From positions 55,913-119,912 of the forward strand of contig NZ_JAMKQJ010000017.1 in assembly GCF_024643205.1 (NCBI RefSeq): a stretch of 64,000 nucleotides of DNA, read 5' to 3'. The position numbers and the translations under genes were made by a program. Of this stretch, positions 9,117 to 19,100 are shown in pieces. Position 1 is the first letter of the stretch; each line of letters opens with the position of its first letter. The notes under the pieces were generated by a model. It ran no database searches and was not told the origin of the DNA. It worked only from the letters and a program-made list of their open reading frames with translations. Source of the DNA: Parapedobacter tibetensis. Its GTDB lineage: Bacteria; Bacteroidota; Bacteroidia; Sphingobacteriales; Sphingobacteriaceae.

Positions 9117-9659
9117 ATGAACATAAAAAAATTGATAGGCATCATAGCGCTGTCCACCATGGCAGTATCAGCGACCTTTGCTCAACGGTTTGCCTATGTG
9201 GATACCGAATATATCCTAAAACATATACCGGAATACATCGCCGCACAAAAGCAATTGGATGCCCTGTCCGTACAATGGCAGGAAGAGGTAGACAACCGTT
9301 TTGCAGAAATTGAGAAATTTTACCAGTCGTACCAAGAAGACCAGGTACTGCTTAGTGAAGCGATGCGTAGGAAAAGAGAAGACGAAATCGTGAATAAAGA
9401 ACGAGAGACAAAAGAATTCCAGCGTCAGAAATTCGGGTTTGAAGGCGACCTCTTCCAAGAGCGAATCAAACTTGTACAACCCATCCAAGACCGCGTGGCA
9501 CAGGCCATACAAGCCATTGCCACGGATCAAAGTTTGGACATTATACTTGACAAAGGCAGTGAAGTAACGTTTCTTTATGCCAATCCGAAACTGGATAAAA
9601 GCAACGATGTGATTAGCCGGTTAGGATATAAGCCCGATCCAGCACTTGCGGAAAACTAA
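9117..9659 (+). CDS. OmpH/Skp-family periplasmic chaperone (first copy)
   Basis: The 180-residue protein has a signal peptide ending at ATFAQ and then RFAYVDTEYILKHIPEY, the OmpH start, followed by a long charged helical region (coiled coil, about residues 40-120) and an LDIILDKG segment. Skp trimers hold unfolded outer-membrane proteins for BamA. The ATG at 9117 is preferred over the TTG at 9111. A TACTTTTG element at 9075-9082 is a good -7 match, so this gene may also be transcribed separately from bamA. Confidence 0.93.
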   Translation: MNIKKLIGIIALSTMAVSATFAQRFAYVDTEYILKHIPEYIAAQKQLDALSVQWQEEVDNRFAEIEKFYQSYQEDQVLLSEAMRRKREDEIVNKERETKEFQRQKFGFEGDLFQERIKLVQPIQDRVAQAIQAIATDQSLDIILDKGSEVTFLYANPKLDKSNDVISRLGYKPDPALAEN

Positions 9660-9776
9660 TTCATTTCGTATCATTGCAAATTCTTGAAAACAAAAAATAT
9701 ACATATAATTCACAATAATAAACAATCACAAGAAGGGGTATAATAAAATAGGCTCCAACAACAAGTAAAAATCAAA

Positions 9777-10352
9777 ATGAATAGCATGAAAAATTTGTTT
9801 AAAGGTGTAGTGGTGGTTGCGGTGCTGTTTTTATCAACCGAATTCGTAAGTGCGCAGCAGAAGATTGGCCATGTCAATTCAAATGACATCATCCAAGCCA
9901 TGCCTGAATTTAAAACAGCACAGTCTGAATACGAAACACTGGCAAAGACCAAAGAAGGTGAGATACAACAGATGGGTGCCGAATACCAGAAAAAGCTGAC
10001 GGTAGCGCAGGATTTGCAACGTAACCGGAGCGAGGCCAACAAGGACTCGGTTGACACCAAATTGCAAACATTAACTGTCGAACTACAGGAAATAGAACGC
10101 CGCATTAATGAGTCCCAGCGGATGGCGCAAGAGGAAATGGGCAAAAAAGAGGAAGAACTCTTCACTCCTATTTTCCAGAAAGCGAATACCGCCGTACAAA
10201 GCTTAGCAAAGGAAAAGGGATATGCGTATGTGTTTGATGTTGCAAATTCTTCAATCCCATATTTTGCAGGTGGCGATGATCTTACAGCGGATGTAAAAAC
10301 CAAATTGGGCATCACCAATACTACACCAGCTGCCACGCCTACAAACCAGTAG
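9777..10352 (+). CDS. OmpH/Skp-family periplasmic chaperone (second copy)
   Basis: The 191-residue paralogue of the preceding gene has a signal peptide (cleavage near VSAQQ), the IGHVNSNDIIQAMPEFK start, a coiled-coil body and a Thr/Ala/Pro-rich tail (NTTPAATPTNQ). Tandem Skp copies behind bamA are usual in Bacteroidota. A rho-independent terminator stands 26 bp after the stop and closes the cluster. Confidence 0.93.
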   Translation: MNSMKNLFKGVVVVAVLFLSTEFVSAQQKIGHVNSNDIIQAMPEFKTAQSEYETLAKTKEGEIQQMGAEYQKKLTVAQDLQRNRSEANKDSVDTKLQTLTVELQEIERRINESQRMAQEEMGKKEEELFTPIFQKANTAVQSLAKEKGYAYVFDVANSSIPYFAGGDDLTADVKTKLGITNTTPAATPTNQ

Positions 10353-10377
10353 CTTGAATAACAGCTCAAAAAACTTT

Positions 10378-10414
10378 AAAGCGGAGTGTATAAACAAACA
10401 CTCCGCTTTTTTTT
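10378..10414 (+). terminator. Rho-independent terminator after the bamA-skp cluster
   Basis: GCGGAGTGT (10381-10389) pairs with ACACTCCGC (10398-10406) across an 8-base loop, with flanking A/T pairs, and is followed by eight T residues. Confidence 0.93.
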
Positions 10415-10519
10415 GTCAAATTTATTTCATTCAATCTACCAAACCTTAAAATCCATCTAAATAAATTATTATGCTTGCATAGTAATTTTAATTCCGTAAT
10501 TTCGTGGTAAACCTTATGT

Positions 10520-11818
10520 ATGATGGTAAGCCAAGTCATTTTTGGGATTCTGTTGCTCGCTGCTGTGGCATTTGCCTCATACAATGCGCGGAAAATCATC
10601 CGCAATATCCGGTTGGGTAGAAATGAACAGCGTGCAAACCAACCTGCAAAGCGTTGGCGTGCGATGCTACTGGTAGCCTTTGGCCAAAAAAAGATGTTCA
10701 AGCGGCCTTTCGCTGCACTCCTGCATCTATTCGTTTACCTTGGGTTTTGCATTATCAACATCGAAATGCTCGAAATTGTCATTGATGGCCTCTTTGGTAC
10801 CCATCGTGCATTTTCGGGTTTGGGCGCCTTCTATGGTTTCCTTATCGCCTCTTTTGAATGGTTGGCGCTTAGTGTGCTGTTAGGATGCGTCATATTCCTA
10901 GCCAGGCGCAATATTGTCCATATCAAGCGCTTCTTCGGCACGGAGATGACACCTTGGCCGCGGACCGATGCAAACCTTATCCTCATCGCTGAAATCCTGC
11001 TTATGGCCGCTTTCCTTACCATGAATGCAGCTGATCATAAATTGCAACTATTGGGAGCATCGCACTATACGCAAGCTGGGGCATTCCCCGTAAGTTCATG
11101 GCTCCTTCCTTTACTGCCCGATGGCATCACACCGCTCATCAACATCGAGCGGTTTAGCTGGTGGTTTCATATCATTGGAGTACTTGTCTTCCTTAATTAC
11201 CTCCCCTATTCCAAGCATTTGCATATCCTATTGGCATTTCCAAATACCTATTTTTCTAACCTGAAGCCCCAAGGATACTTCAGGAATATGGATAGTGTAA
11301 CTAATGAAGTCAAAGCCATGCTTGACCCTTCATATACTCCAGAAGCGGTGGATGCACCATCGCGCTTTGGGGCAAAAGATATCCAAGACCTTACTTGGAA
11401 AAATCTGTTGGAGGCTTACACCTGCACCGAATGTGGTCGATGTACAGCCGTGTGCCCGGCCAACATCACGGGCAAACTGCTTTCCCCCCGCAAAATCATG
11501 ATGGATACGCGCGACCGAATGGTGGAAATGGGAGAAAATACAAGAAAGAATAAAGGCTTCCAAGACGATGGCAAATCCTTGCTTGATCATTACATTTCCA
11601 GGGAGGAAATCTGGGCATGCACTACCTGCAATGCCTGCGTGGAGGCCTGTCCTGTAAATATCAATCCATTGGAAATCATTGTGGAGTTGAGGCGGTATGC
11701 CGTCATGGAAGAATCCCAAGCCGCTGCCAGCCTCAATGCGATGTTTGGCAATATGGAAAATAACGGTGCCCCTTGGAAATATGCACAGGCGGATAGGGCA
11801 AACTGGCGGGAAGGATGA
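10520..11818 (+). CDS. Membrane-anchored 4Fe-4S dicluster protein (HdrC/GlpC-like)
   Basis: The 432-residue protein has about five membrane segments in residues 1-250 (first helix VIFGILLLAAVAFASYNA) with a heme-bearing-subunit flavour, and then two 4Fe-4S motifs, CTECGRCTAVCP near residue 301 and CTTCNACVEACP near residue 367. It would pass electrons between quinone and the cysteine-rich partner encoded next. The pair is widespread in Bacteroidota, and its substrate is not established; lactate- or heterodisulfide-type chemistry is often suggested by homology. The ATG at 10520 is followed by a second ATG at 10523. Confidence 0.85.
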   Translation: MMVSQVIFGILLLAAVAFASYNARKIIRNIRLGRNEQRANQPAKRWRAMLLVAFGQKKMFKRPFAALLHLFVYLGFCIINIEMLEIVIDGLFGTHRAFSGLGAFYGFLIASFEWLALSVLLGCVIFLARRNIVHIKRFFGTEMTPWPRTDANLILIAEILLMAAFLTMNAADHKLQLLGASHYTQAGAFPVSSWLLPLLPDGITPLINIERFSWWFHIIGVLVFLNYLPYSKHLHILLAFPNTYFSNLKPQGYFRNMDSVTNEVKAMLDPSYTPEAVDAPSRFGAKDIQDLTWKNLLEAYTCTECGRCTAVCPANITGKLLSPRKIMMDTRDRMVEMGENTRKNKGFQDDGKSLLDHYISREEIWACTTCNACVEACPVNINPLEIIVELRRYAVMEESQAAASLNAMFGNMENNGAPWKYAQADRANWREG

Positions 11819-11866
11819 ATTGAATGGACCAGAGGCCAACTGCTTATTGCTAATTATCAACTAAGT

Positions 11867-11887
11867 ACTAATGACTAATGACTAAGC
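11867..11887 (+). repeat. 7-bp tandem repeat containing the start codon of the next gene
   Basis: ACTAATG occurs twice (11867-11873 and 11874-11880) and is followed by ACTAAGC. The true start ATG at 11878 is the end of the second unit. The ATG in the first unit leads to a stop after four codons. Confidence 0.75.
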
Positions 11888-12672
11888 TAGAGATACCAAC
11901 GATGGCCGAATTGGCGGCCAAGGGAGAAGCACCGGATATCTTATTTTGGGTAGGTTGTGCCGGTAGTTTTGATGAACGTGCACAGCGCATTACTCGTGAT
12001 ATCTGCAAAATATTACAGCATGTAGGACTGAAGTATGCCATCTTGGGAACAGAAGAGAATTGTACCGGCGACCCGGCAAAACGCGCTGGCAATGAATTCT
12101 TGTTTCAGATGCAAGCCACGATGAACATCCAAATCCTTGATGGGTACGAAATCAAAAATATCGTTACCGCATGCCCGCACTGTTTCAACACACTCAAAAA
12201 TGAATACCCAGATTTAGGAGGGCATTATGAGGTCATCCATCATACGCAACTTATCCAACAACTTATTGATGAGGGCAAACTCAAGGCCGAAGGGGGAGAA
12301 TCTTTTAAAGGAAGACGTATCACCTACCACGACCCCTGCTACCTAGGCCGGGGCAATGGAGTCTATGAAGCCCCGCGTAAGGCTCTGGAAAGCCTCGATG
12401 CCCAATTGGTGGAAATGAAACGCTGCCGAAGCAACGGCCTATGTTGTGGTGCCGGTGGTGGCCAAATGTTCAAGGAACCAGAAAAAGGCAAGAAAGATGT
12501 CAACATCGAACGCATCGAAGAAGCCTTGGAAACCCAACCCGAAGTCATCGCAGCAGCCTGTCCCTTTTGCATGACCATGCTGCGCGACGGTATCAAGATC
12601 AAGGAAAAGGAACAGGAGGTGCAGGTGTTGGATATCGCTGAAATCACGGCACGTGCTAATGGTTTGACGTGA
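11878..12672 (+). CDS. Cysteine-rich CCG-domain iron-sulfur oxidoreductase subunit (HdrB-like)
   Basis: The 264-residue protein contains two CCG-type cysteine domains: FWVGCAGSFDERAQ with ENCTGDP and TACPHCFNTLKNEYP in the first half, and HDPCYLGR, LCCGAGGGQ and AACPFCMTM in the second. Such domains bind the unusual 4Fe-4S site of heterodisulfide reductase HdrB. It is separated from its membrane partner by 59 bp and probably forms a soluble catalytic subunit on the cytoplasmic face. It converges with the acetylesterase gene, with only 15 bp between the stops. The physiological electron donor is not known. Confidence 0.87.
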   Translation: MTKLEIPTMAELAAKGEAPDILFWVGCAGSFDERAQRITRDICKILQHVGLKYAILGTEENCTGDPAKRAGNEFLFQMQATMNIQILDGYEIKNIVTACPHCFNTLKNEYPDLGGHYEVIHHTQLIQQLIDEGKLKAEGGESFKGRRITYHDPCYLGRGNGVYEAPRKALESLDAQLVEMKRCRSNGLCCGAGGGQMFKEPEKGKKDVNIERIEEALETQPEVIAAACPFCMTMLRDGIKIKEKEQEVQVLDIAEITARANGLT

Positions 12673-12687
12673 TATGTATCCTTGCCA

Positions 12688-14655
12688 TCAATCCGTCCGA
12701 AAAGGCGATGCCGGCAAGCCTTCCTTGTTATAAAGGTTTGCACACTCCGGATTGTCGGCCCACGCGTATCTTACATACAGAGGTGCAGGCACATCGTCAT
12801 TCCACAACACTACCTTATTTCCTTCAATACGGGTATTTGCCCAGACAAACTGTTTATCAGCACTGGCGATAGCAAAATGGCAAAGTTCACCCCCATTTTC
12901 GGCTACCAAGCCGCCTCCAATATGGCTGAAGGTTACGATAATGTGATTGTCTTTCACTTTAGATGATTCATAGATGGGACCGGAATGGACGAGCTGAGAA
13001 TTTCCGTAAGCCAATTTTTCCGCGGCCAAGGCCATACGTTCACCGACATCCTGTTTATTCAGCGGATGGATATCGTTCCACTCGCCGAGGTCTATGGTTA
13101 CAGCCATCGCGGTATTGTGCACAGCCAAAGCCCGTAGTTGCTGTTCCCGCAGCGCGGCCCATTGGCTCTCTTCGGGGGGAGAAAAATCTACTTCCATGAA
13201 GTTGGGAAGCTGTGCATAAATGAATGGAAGCGCCCCCAACCCCCACTTCTCGCGCCAATCGGCTATCAATGCGGTCATCAGTTCGCCATAGTCGCTTGGA
13301 TGGTTAGCATTGGTTTCGCCTTGATACCAAAGGAATCCTTTGATCGCATAATCCACGGCCGGAGCTACCATGGTGTTATATAGTCCCGTGGGTTCGTTTT
13401 GTGGGTTTACCCGTGGCACATCCCGCGTTGACTTCACGTCGCTTCGGGGAACAGGCTGAACCATCCCCACCTGATATAACCAGTCGCCACGGAGATCAAT
13501 CGTATCCATGCCATCCGTCAATGAATAATTCTTATCAGGGACGAATCCTCCCTTGCTGGAGGTGTTGGTAACGCGTACAGTGATGACATTCTCGCCTGGT
13601 TTAAGCAATCCAGCAGGCACTTCGTAACGTCTTGGAGGATAACGATAGGTTATACCACCGACTTTGACACCATTGATATAGGTCTCGTCGGCATCCACAA
13701 TGCATCCGAGATATAGTTTTGCGGCTCGACCTGCCATGGTTTCCGGGATATCAATCTCCTTCCTAAACCATAGTACACCATGCAGGTTTCTCGTCCCTTG
13801 ATCGTCCCAGTAACCCGGCATCCAAAAATGACGCCAGCCCTCAGGCTTAAAATCCGGATCAAACCACGCTACCGTACCTGACGTTCCTTTACCCATAAGC
13901 TGCGAGGCTTCCGCGGCCGGTTGTGCTTCACGGGGTGCAATCGACGACTGATAATACGCAGGGTCCTCAAACTGTGCAATGTGGGAAGCGTAGGGTTCAA
14001 AATGCTTCAGCCCATTCGCGCTAATCCAGGCCTGTGCCGGTGTGCCACCGACACTGGAGTTAATGATGCCAATCGGCACCCGGTATTTTTCAAAAAGCTG
14101 TCTAGCAAAAAAATAGGTGACGCCACCCATTGAAAGGACACGCTCCGGCGTGACGGTCGCCCACTCTCCCAGAGGTAAGTCCTCCTGCGGGTTAAGGATA
14201 TCAGCGGCGGTAGGTACAAAAAAATTACGGATCGCCGGGTAATCCGCCCCGGCTATATCCTTTGGGTACCGCTCTTTCAAACGTTCCATGGGTAATACCA
14301 TATTCGACTGTCCGGAACAGAACCAGACATCGCCAACCAGGATATCATGGATAACAAGCCGGTTATTCCCCTCAATTTCCATGTCATAGGGCCCTCCAGC
14401 ATTCATAGCCGGAAGTTGTAAGTTCCATTTTCCATCCGCATCGGCGATCGCATGATGGGTACTACCGGCAAACATCAGTGTAATGGATTCCTGCGGATCA
14501 GCCCATCCCCAGATTTTCAAATCCACCTGTCGTTGTAGCACCATCCCATCACTGATTAGTTGAGGGAGTTTCACGTCAGCGCAGGCAGGCCACACGAGTC
14601 CTATCACTAATCCATACATTAGCAAATACTTAATGGCCAAAATTATTTGCGTCAT
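12688..14655 (-). CDS. Sialate O-acetylesterase-type SGNH esterase, probable xylan acetylesterase (CE20-like)
   Basis: The 655-residue secreted protein (signal peptide ending near PACADV) has an N-terminal beta-sandwich, the SGNH serine block CSGQSNMVLPMERLK near residue 117, a GH2-like jelly-roll inserted around residues 265-375 (GVLWFRKEIDIPETMAG), the FLWYQGETNA block, and a late NDIHPLNK that supplies the Asp/His pair. This domain order is the sialate O-acetylesterase family used in many polysaccharide loci to remove acetyl groups. Its position at the edge of a xylan locus and the shared 14-bp operator suggest acetylxylan fragments as substrate; this is inference. Confidence 0.85.
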   Translation of the reverse strand: MTQIILAIKYLLMYGLVIGLVWPACADVKLPQLISDGMVLQRQVDLKIWGWADPQESITLMFAGSTHHAIADADGKWNLQLPAMNAGGPYDMEIEGNNRLVIHDILVGDVWFCSGQSNMVLPMERLKERYPKDIAGADYPAIRNFFVPTAADILNPQEDLPLGEWATVTPERVLSMGGVTYFFARQLFEKYRVPIGIINSSVGGTPAQAWISANGLKHFEPYASHIAQFEDPAYYQSSIAPREAQPAAEASQLMGKGTSGTVAWFDPDFKPEGWRHFWMPGYWDDQGTRNLHGVLWFRKEIDIPETMAGRAAKLYLGCIVDADETYINGVKVGGITYRYPPRRYEVPAGLLKPGENVITVRVTNTSSKGGFVPDKNYSLTDGMDTIDLRGDWLYQVGMVQPVPRSDVKSTRDVPRVNPQNEPTGLYNTMVAPAVDYAIKGFLWYQGETNANHPSDYGELMTALIADWREKWGLGALPFIYAQLPNFMEVDFSPPEESQWAALREQQLRALAVHNTAMAVTIDLGEWNDIHPLNKQDVGERMALAAEKLAYGNSQLVHSGPIYESSKVKDNHIIVTFSHIGGGLVAENGGELCHFAIASADKQFVWANTRIEGNKVVLWNDDVPAPLYVRYAWADNPECANLYNKEGLPASPFRTD

Positions 14656-14714
14656 TTTTACACTAATTTAGTTAATTTGTCAGTTGGTCAATAGCAAAAG
14701 TAAGGAATTTTATA

Positions 14715-14734
14715 TAGTTTTGCAATCGGTTGCA
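14715..14734. promoter_or_regulatory. -7 element and overlapping LacI-type operator (site 1) between divergent esterase and GH43 genes
   Basis: TAGTTTTG at 14715-14722 fits the Bacteroidota -7 consensus for the rightward GH43 gene. The palindrome TGCAATCGGTTGCA occupies 14721-14734, so a bound repressor would cover the start site. It agrees with the general LacI-family pattern TGnAAnCGnTTnCA and is found exactly again at 23403 and 32726. Confidence 0.75.
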
Positions 14735-14779
14735 CAACCAACTTAGGCATTTTATAACCGTTTTAATCCTATTTTAATC

Positions 14780-15877
14780 ATGAAAAAAAGTTGCTATCCT
14801 CCCGTCTGCACCGTGCTGTTAATCAGCCATACCCTATTGGTAGGTTGTCAAAACCGGCAAACCGAAACAGCTAACACCGATCCCCAATTTTCTGGAGCCA
14901 TTTCTCAACCGCTCGTATCACATATATACACTGCTGATCCGTCAGCTCATGTATTTGCCGGGAAACTATACATTTATCCTTCGCATGATATCGATGCCGG
15001 AACACCCGAAAACGATAATGGCGACCATTTCGACATGCGCGACTATCACGTATTTTCCCTAGACAGCATAGGAGCTGAAGTGACAGACCATGGCGTGGCG
15101 TTGAAGCTCGAAGACATCCCATGGGCAGGTCGGCAATTATGGGCACCCGATGCTGCATACAAAAACGGTAAATATTATTTCTATTTTCCAGCCAAAGACA
15201 AGCAGGACATCTTTCGTATCGGTGTGGCCATAGCTGACAAGCCTCACGGGCCTTTTGTCGCCGAATCCGAACCCATCAAAGGTAGTTTCAGCATGGATCC
15301 CGCGGTCTTTACAGATACGGACGGCACATCGTACCTCTACTTCGGCGGTATCTGGGGTGGCCAACTCCAACGTTGGGCTTCGGGCGAATATGATCCAAAC
15401 GGTTCAAATTCCGACCTTGGTATAGATAGCCTCCCAGCGCTCACCCCGAAGATGGCACGCCTGACTGATGACATGCTCCAATTTGCCGAAGAAGTAAAGG
15501 ATATACTCATTCTCGATGAACATGGCCAGCCATTGCTCACTGGTGATCACGACAGGCGTTTTTTCGAGGGCTCGTGGGTGCATAAATATAATGGTACTTA
15601 TTACTTTTCCTATTCCACGGGCGATACGCATCAACTTGTATACGCAACGGGTGACAACCCTTATGGGCCTTTTACCTATCAAGGGGTCATCATGACCCCG
15701 GTCGTTGGGTGGACTACCCATCATTCTATCGTAGCGCATAATGGAACATGGTGGCTCTTCTACCATGACACCCAAATATCGGGCGGGAAAACCCACCTCC
15801 GCAATATTAAGGCGACCGAATTGCATTACGGCGATGACGGACACGTTATAACAATAAACCCGTATGGGCAAGAATAG
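14780..15877 (+). CDS. GH43 lipoprotein, probable beta-xylosidase/arabinofuranosidase (subfamily 1-like)
   Basis: The 365-residue protein has a lipobox (LLVGC, Cys at residue 23) and so is probably lipid-anchored. A single five-bladed GH43 propeller fills the rest: the general base in ADPSAHVF, the second Asp in SMDPAVFTDTDG, and the acid Glu in FEGSWVHKYNG. The NDNGDHFDMRDYHV stretch and the compact length resemble GH43 subfamily 1 xylosidases, though subfamily assignment needs a search. It would trim xylo-oligosaccharides. It is divergent from the acetylesterase and shares its operator. Confidence 0.87.
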   Translation: MKKSCYPPVCTVLLISHTLLVGCQNRQTETANTDPQFSGAISQPLVSHIYTADPSAHVFAGKLYIYPSHDIDAGTPENDNGDHFDMRDYHVFSLDSIGAEVTDHGVALKLEDIPWAGRQLWAPDAAYKNGKYYFYFPAKDKQDIFRIGVAIADKPHGPFVAESEPIKGSFSMDPAVFTDTDGTSYLYFGGIWGGQLQRWASGEYDPNGSNSDLGIDSLPALTPKMARLTDDMLQFAEEVKDILILDEHGQPLLTGDHDRRFFEGSWVHKYNGTYYFSYSTGDTHQLVYATGDNPYGPFTYQGVIMTPVVGWTTHHSIVAHNGTWWLFYHDTQISGGKTHLRNIKATELHYGDDGHVITINPYGQE

Positions 15878-15943
15878 CATGATTTTTCTAACCAGAAATA
15901 ACCATCAATTCATGTTCTATTATTCCTCCGGCAAAATGGTTGA

Positions 15944-16081
15944 CTATGCAGGTTTTTCCTGCAATTGATTGCGCTGGTCATTATCCGTGCCCATGCTGGA
16001 GCTACGGGTGAATTGAAAATCACGGCGAAATCCCCGTGGCTGGCCCCGGCGCAAGCCATGGTAGGCCTGCTGGACCGCTGA
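15944..16081 (+). pseudogene. Remnant of a GH2-like C-terminal domain
   Basis: An open frame of 45 codons without a start, bounded by a TGA at 15941 and a TGA at 16079, reads LIALVIIRAHAGATGELKI and TAKSPWLAPAQAMV. This is the pattern of the last beta-sandwich strands of bacterial GH2 enzymes (RxxxxxGxxxxxAxSxxLxxA). Nothing upstream continues it. I read it as the leftover 3' end of a lost glycosidase gene. The assignment rests on pattern alone. Confidence 0.4.
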
Positions 16082-16108
16082 CCATCACACCCTGTTTAGC
16101 GGCACCCT

Positions 16109-19100
16109 TTATTGGTAATCCGTAGGAGCCACACCATGGAATTGTTTGAATGCCACGGAAAAACTGCCCACATCGGCATATCCCACGGCAAAGGCGACCT
16201 CCGATACATTTAAACCCTTTTGGCTGATCAACTCCGCGGCCTGCTTTAACCGGATATCCCGGATCAGGTCACGAGTGGTCAAACTGGTCAATTCCTTCAG
16301 TTTACGGTGTAGATGTACCCTGCTGATACCGATTTCGGCGGAAATCATTTCAACGCTTAACCGTGGATTATTCAAATTATTATTGATGATCCGATGTACT
16401 TTCTCCAACAATATTTCGTCTGCACTTTTCAGGTTGATTTTGGAAATAAACGCATCCTGCAATCGATGTTCGCGTTCGTTATTCCTTACAATCTCTCTAT
16501 TCCGGATTAAACTCTTAATATTCTTTTGCAGCACACTGATATTGAACGGTTTGGTAACATAGGCATCTGCTCCGTATTCATACCCTTCCATACAATCCAT
16601 TTCTTCAGTTTTTGCGGTCAGCAATACAACTGGCACGTGGTTAACCAGTGGACTGCTTTTCAATTTACGGCAAAGCATCATCCCATCCATTCCGGGCATC
16701 ACCACATCGCTGACCACCAGATCGGGGGCTTCTTTTAGAATACCGCGGTATGCATCCTCACCATTCGCATAGGCAACAACCGCATAATCAGCGGCGAATT
16801 CACTTTTCAGGTAATTACGGATTTCGGTATCATCATCCACGATAACAAGCCTTTTCGCTTTCTTCGCCGCAACACCATCGGTTTCGTTGTCCACAGCCAG
16901 GGTCCGGACATGGTCGTGGATAATCGATGGGGACTGGTGGGTTTCTCCAGATTGCCTGTGAATAGCACCCGGTATCATCAACACAAACCGGCACCCAATG
17001 CCTTCGAGATTTTCCACATGGATGGTACCGTTGTGCAAAGCAACCAACTGTTTAGCTAAATAGAGGCCGATACCTGTTCCCAATCCCTGGTTTCCTCTTT
17101 CCGACTGGTAAAAGCACTCGAATATGCTGTCCATCTCTTTTTCGGCAATTTGCGGCCCCGAGTCAGCTACCGAAATCATCAAACATGGCTGGCCCGTATT
17201 TTCAGGTTCCTGATTGACGAGATCCAATGCCACGTGAATCGATCCGCCGATAGGTGTAAATTTGCAAGCATTTGACATGATGTTGATCAGTACCTTGTCA
17301 AAATTTCTGGGATCAATGTTTGAAAAGACCTTTTCGACACGGTGGTCTATGGCGAAATGTATATGCTTTGCCGCGATTTGCTCTTCGAACAACGAACATA
17401 TCTCGTCTGTAAACCGGGTCATCTCCACACGTTCAAACTGCAAATTCATCAGCCCCTTTTCAATTTTCCTGATATCCATGAGCTGATTTACCAAATCCAG
17501 GATCCGCTGCACATTCCGGTCCATGATGTTGTATAAATGCCTTGGTTCACTTTCACTTTCCCGATCCATGAGTTTTTTCAATGGACTCACGATGAGGGTC
17601 AGAGGCGTCCGTATCTCGTGCGCGATATGGATAAAAAACTGCAGCTTCGCCTCATTCATCTCTTCAGCCTGCTGGTGGGCCAGCATCTGCTGCCGGATAC
17701 GATGGCGATTCCTGATTGTTTTGACAATGAAGAAAGCGAGCCCCAGCGCCACCAACGCATACCCCCATTTGGCCAGGGGCGATTGGAACCATACGGGATG
17801 GATAACAATCCGGGCTTCTTTCACATCGGAGTAGGTATCATTAGACCGCGCCCGGATACGCAGCTTATATACGCCTGCTTCCAATTTATCGAACGTTACC
17901 CGGTTATTTCCCGGCCTCAGTGCAACCCATTCGTTGTCATTCACGGTATACTGGAACACCACACGTTCGGAATCGGAAAAGTCCATCGTCGAAAACTCCA
18001 CGCTGAACGAGTTGTCGTGATAGGCCAGGTGAAATTCCTTCGCATGGTTCACCGCCGTATCGACAATGGCACGGTTACCGGATTTCGTCCCTTTCTTCAC
18101 GGCCTTGTCGTGAATGTAAAAATCGACGATATGTACGGTCAGCTTTTTGTTCTGTACACGGATCTCACTGGGTTTGAAACGGGTGATGCCATTTATGCCG
18201 CCGAAATACAGATCGCCATCGCCCGCCGTGAGCGAAACCCGTTGGGTAAACTCATTACCTTGCAACCCATCGCCCGAATAAAAATTCAAAAAACGCTTTT
18301 CATCGACTTCCATTTTCGCAATTCCACGATTGGTGCTCACCCAAACATTGCCTTGTTTATCTCCCTCGATGGCGCAGATCACGTTGCTTGGCAAGCCATC
18401 ATCTACGTCATACGCCGTGATTTGTTTCGTGGCTACATCCAGGTGCATCAATCCTTTGGATGTACCCACCCACAGGTTTCCCTGATTATCATCATACAAG
18501 GAATAGACCACCAGCCCCGCCAACAACTTGTTGGTGCCGAGCGGCGTCACGAAGCTCTCCGTTTCCAGGTCCAGGCAAGCCAATCCGTCGTAGGTACCGA
18601 CATACAATTTGTTATTTCTCGACAGCAAGAGGCAGTTGATCCAACTGTTGGGCAGGTGGTTGCCCATTGGATTCTCCCATATCCCTTCAACGGCATCGAA
18701 ATGCTTGATTTCGTCCGTCTTTGGGTCAAGACAGAACAGACCTGAACCCATGGAGGCTATCCACAACCGCTGCTGTTCATCTTCTTTGATGCTGAAGATG
18801 CGTTGCACGTTGTCGCCACGTTTGTCAACAAGTCCCGTCACGTAAGTGCTTTTACCTGTTTTCCGATCAAATTTGGCCAGTCCATCCAAGTAGGATCCCA
18901 CCCAAAAGCCGCCTTGGGAATCTTCGAAAATCGTCATGACCGTGGATGGCACCGACGAGCCGCCGTTCCGGCATTTGTAATGTGTGCTCGCCTCACCTCC
19001 CGGCATTACGGCATACAATCCGTCGTTGTCGGTCCCCACCCAAATCGTCCCTTTGCTGTCTTCAAAAACTGACATCACACAATTCGAACCGATCAGGTTC

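Noticed and set aside
17537..18745. 402-codon open frame on the plus strand inside the HTCS gene
   Set aside because: It lies wholly antisense to a gene with full domain order, has no recognisable motif, and is the kind of long shadow frame produced by GC-rich coding DNA.
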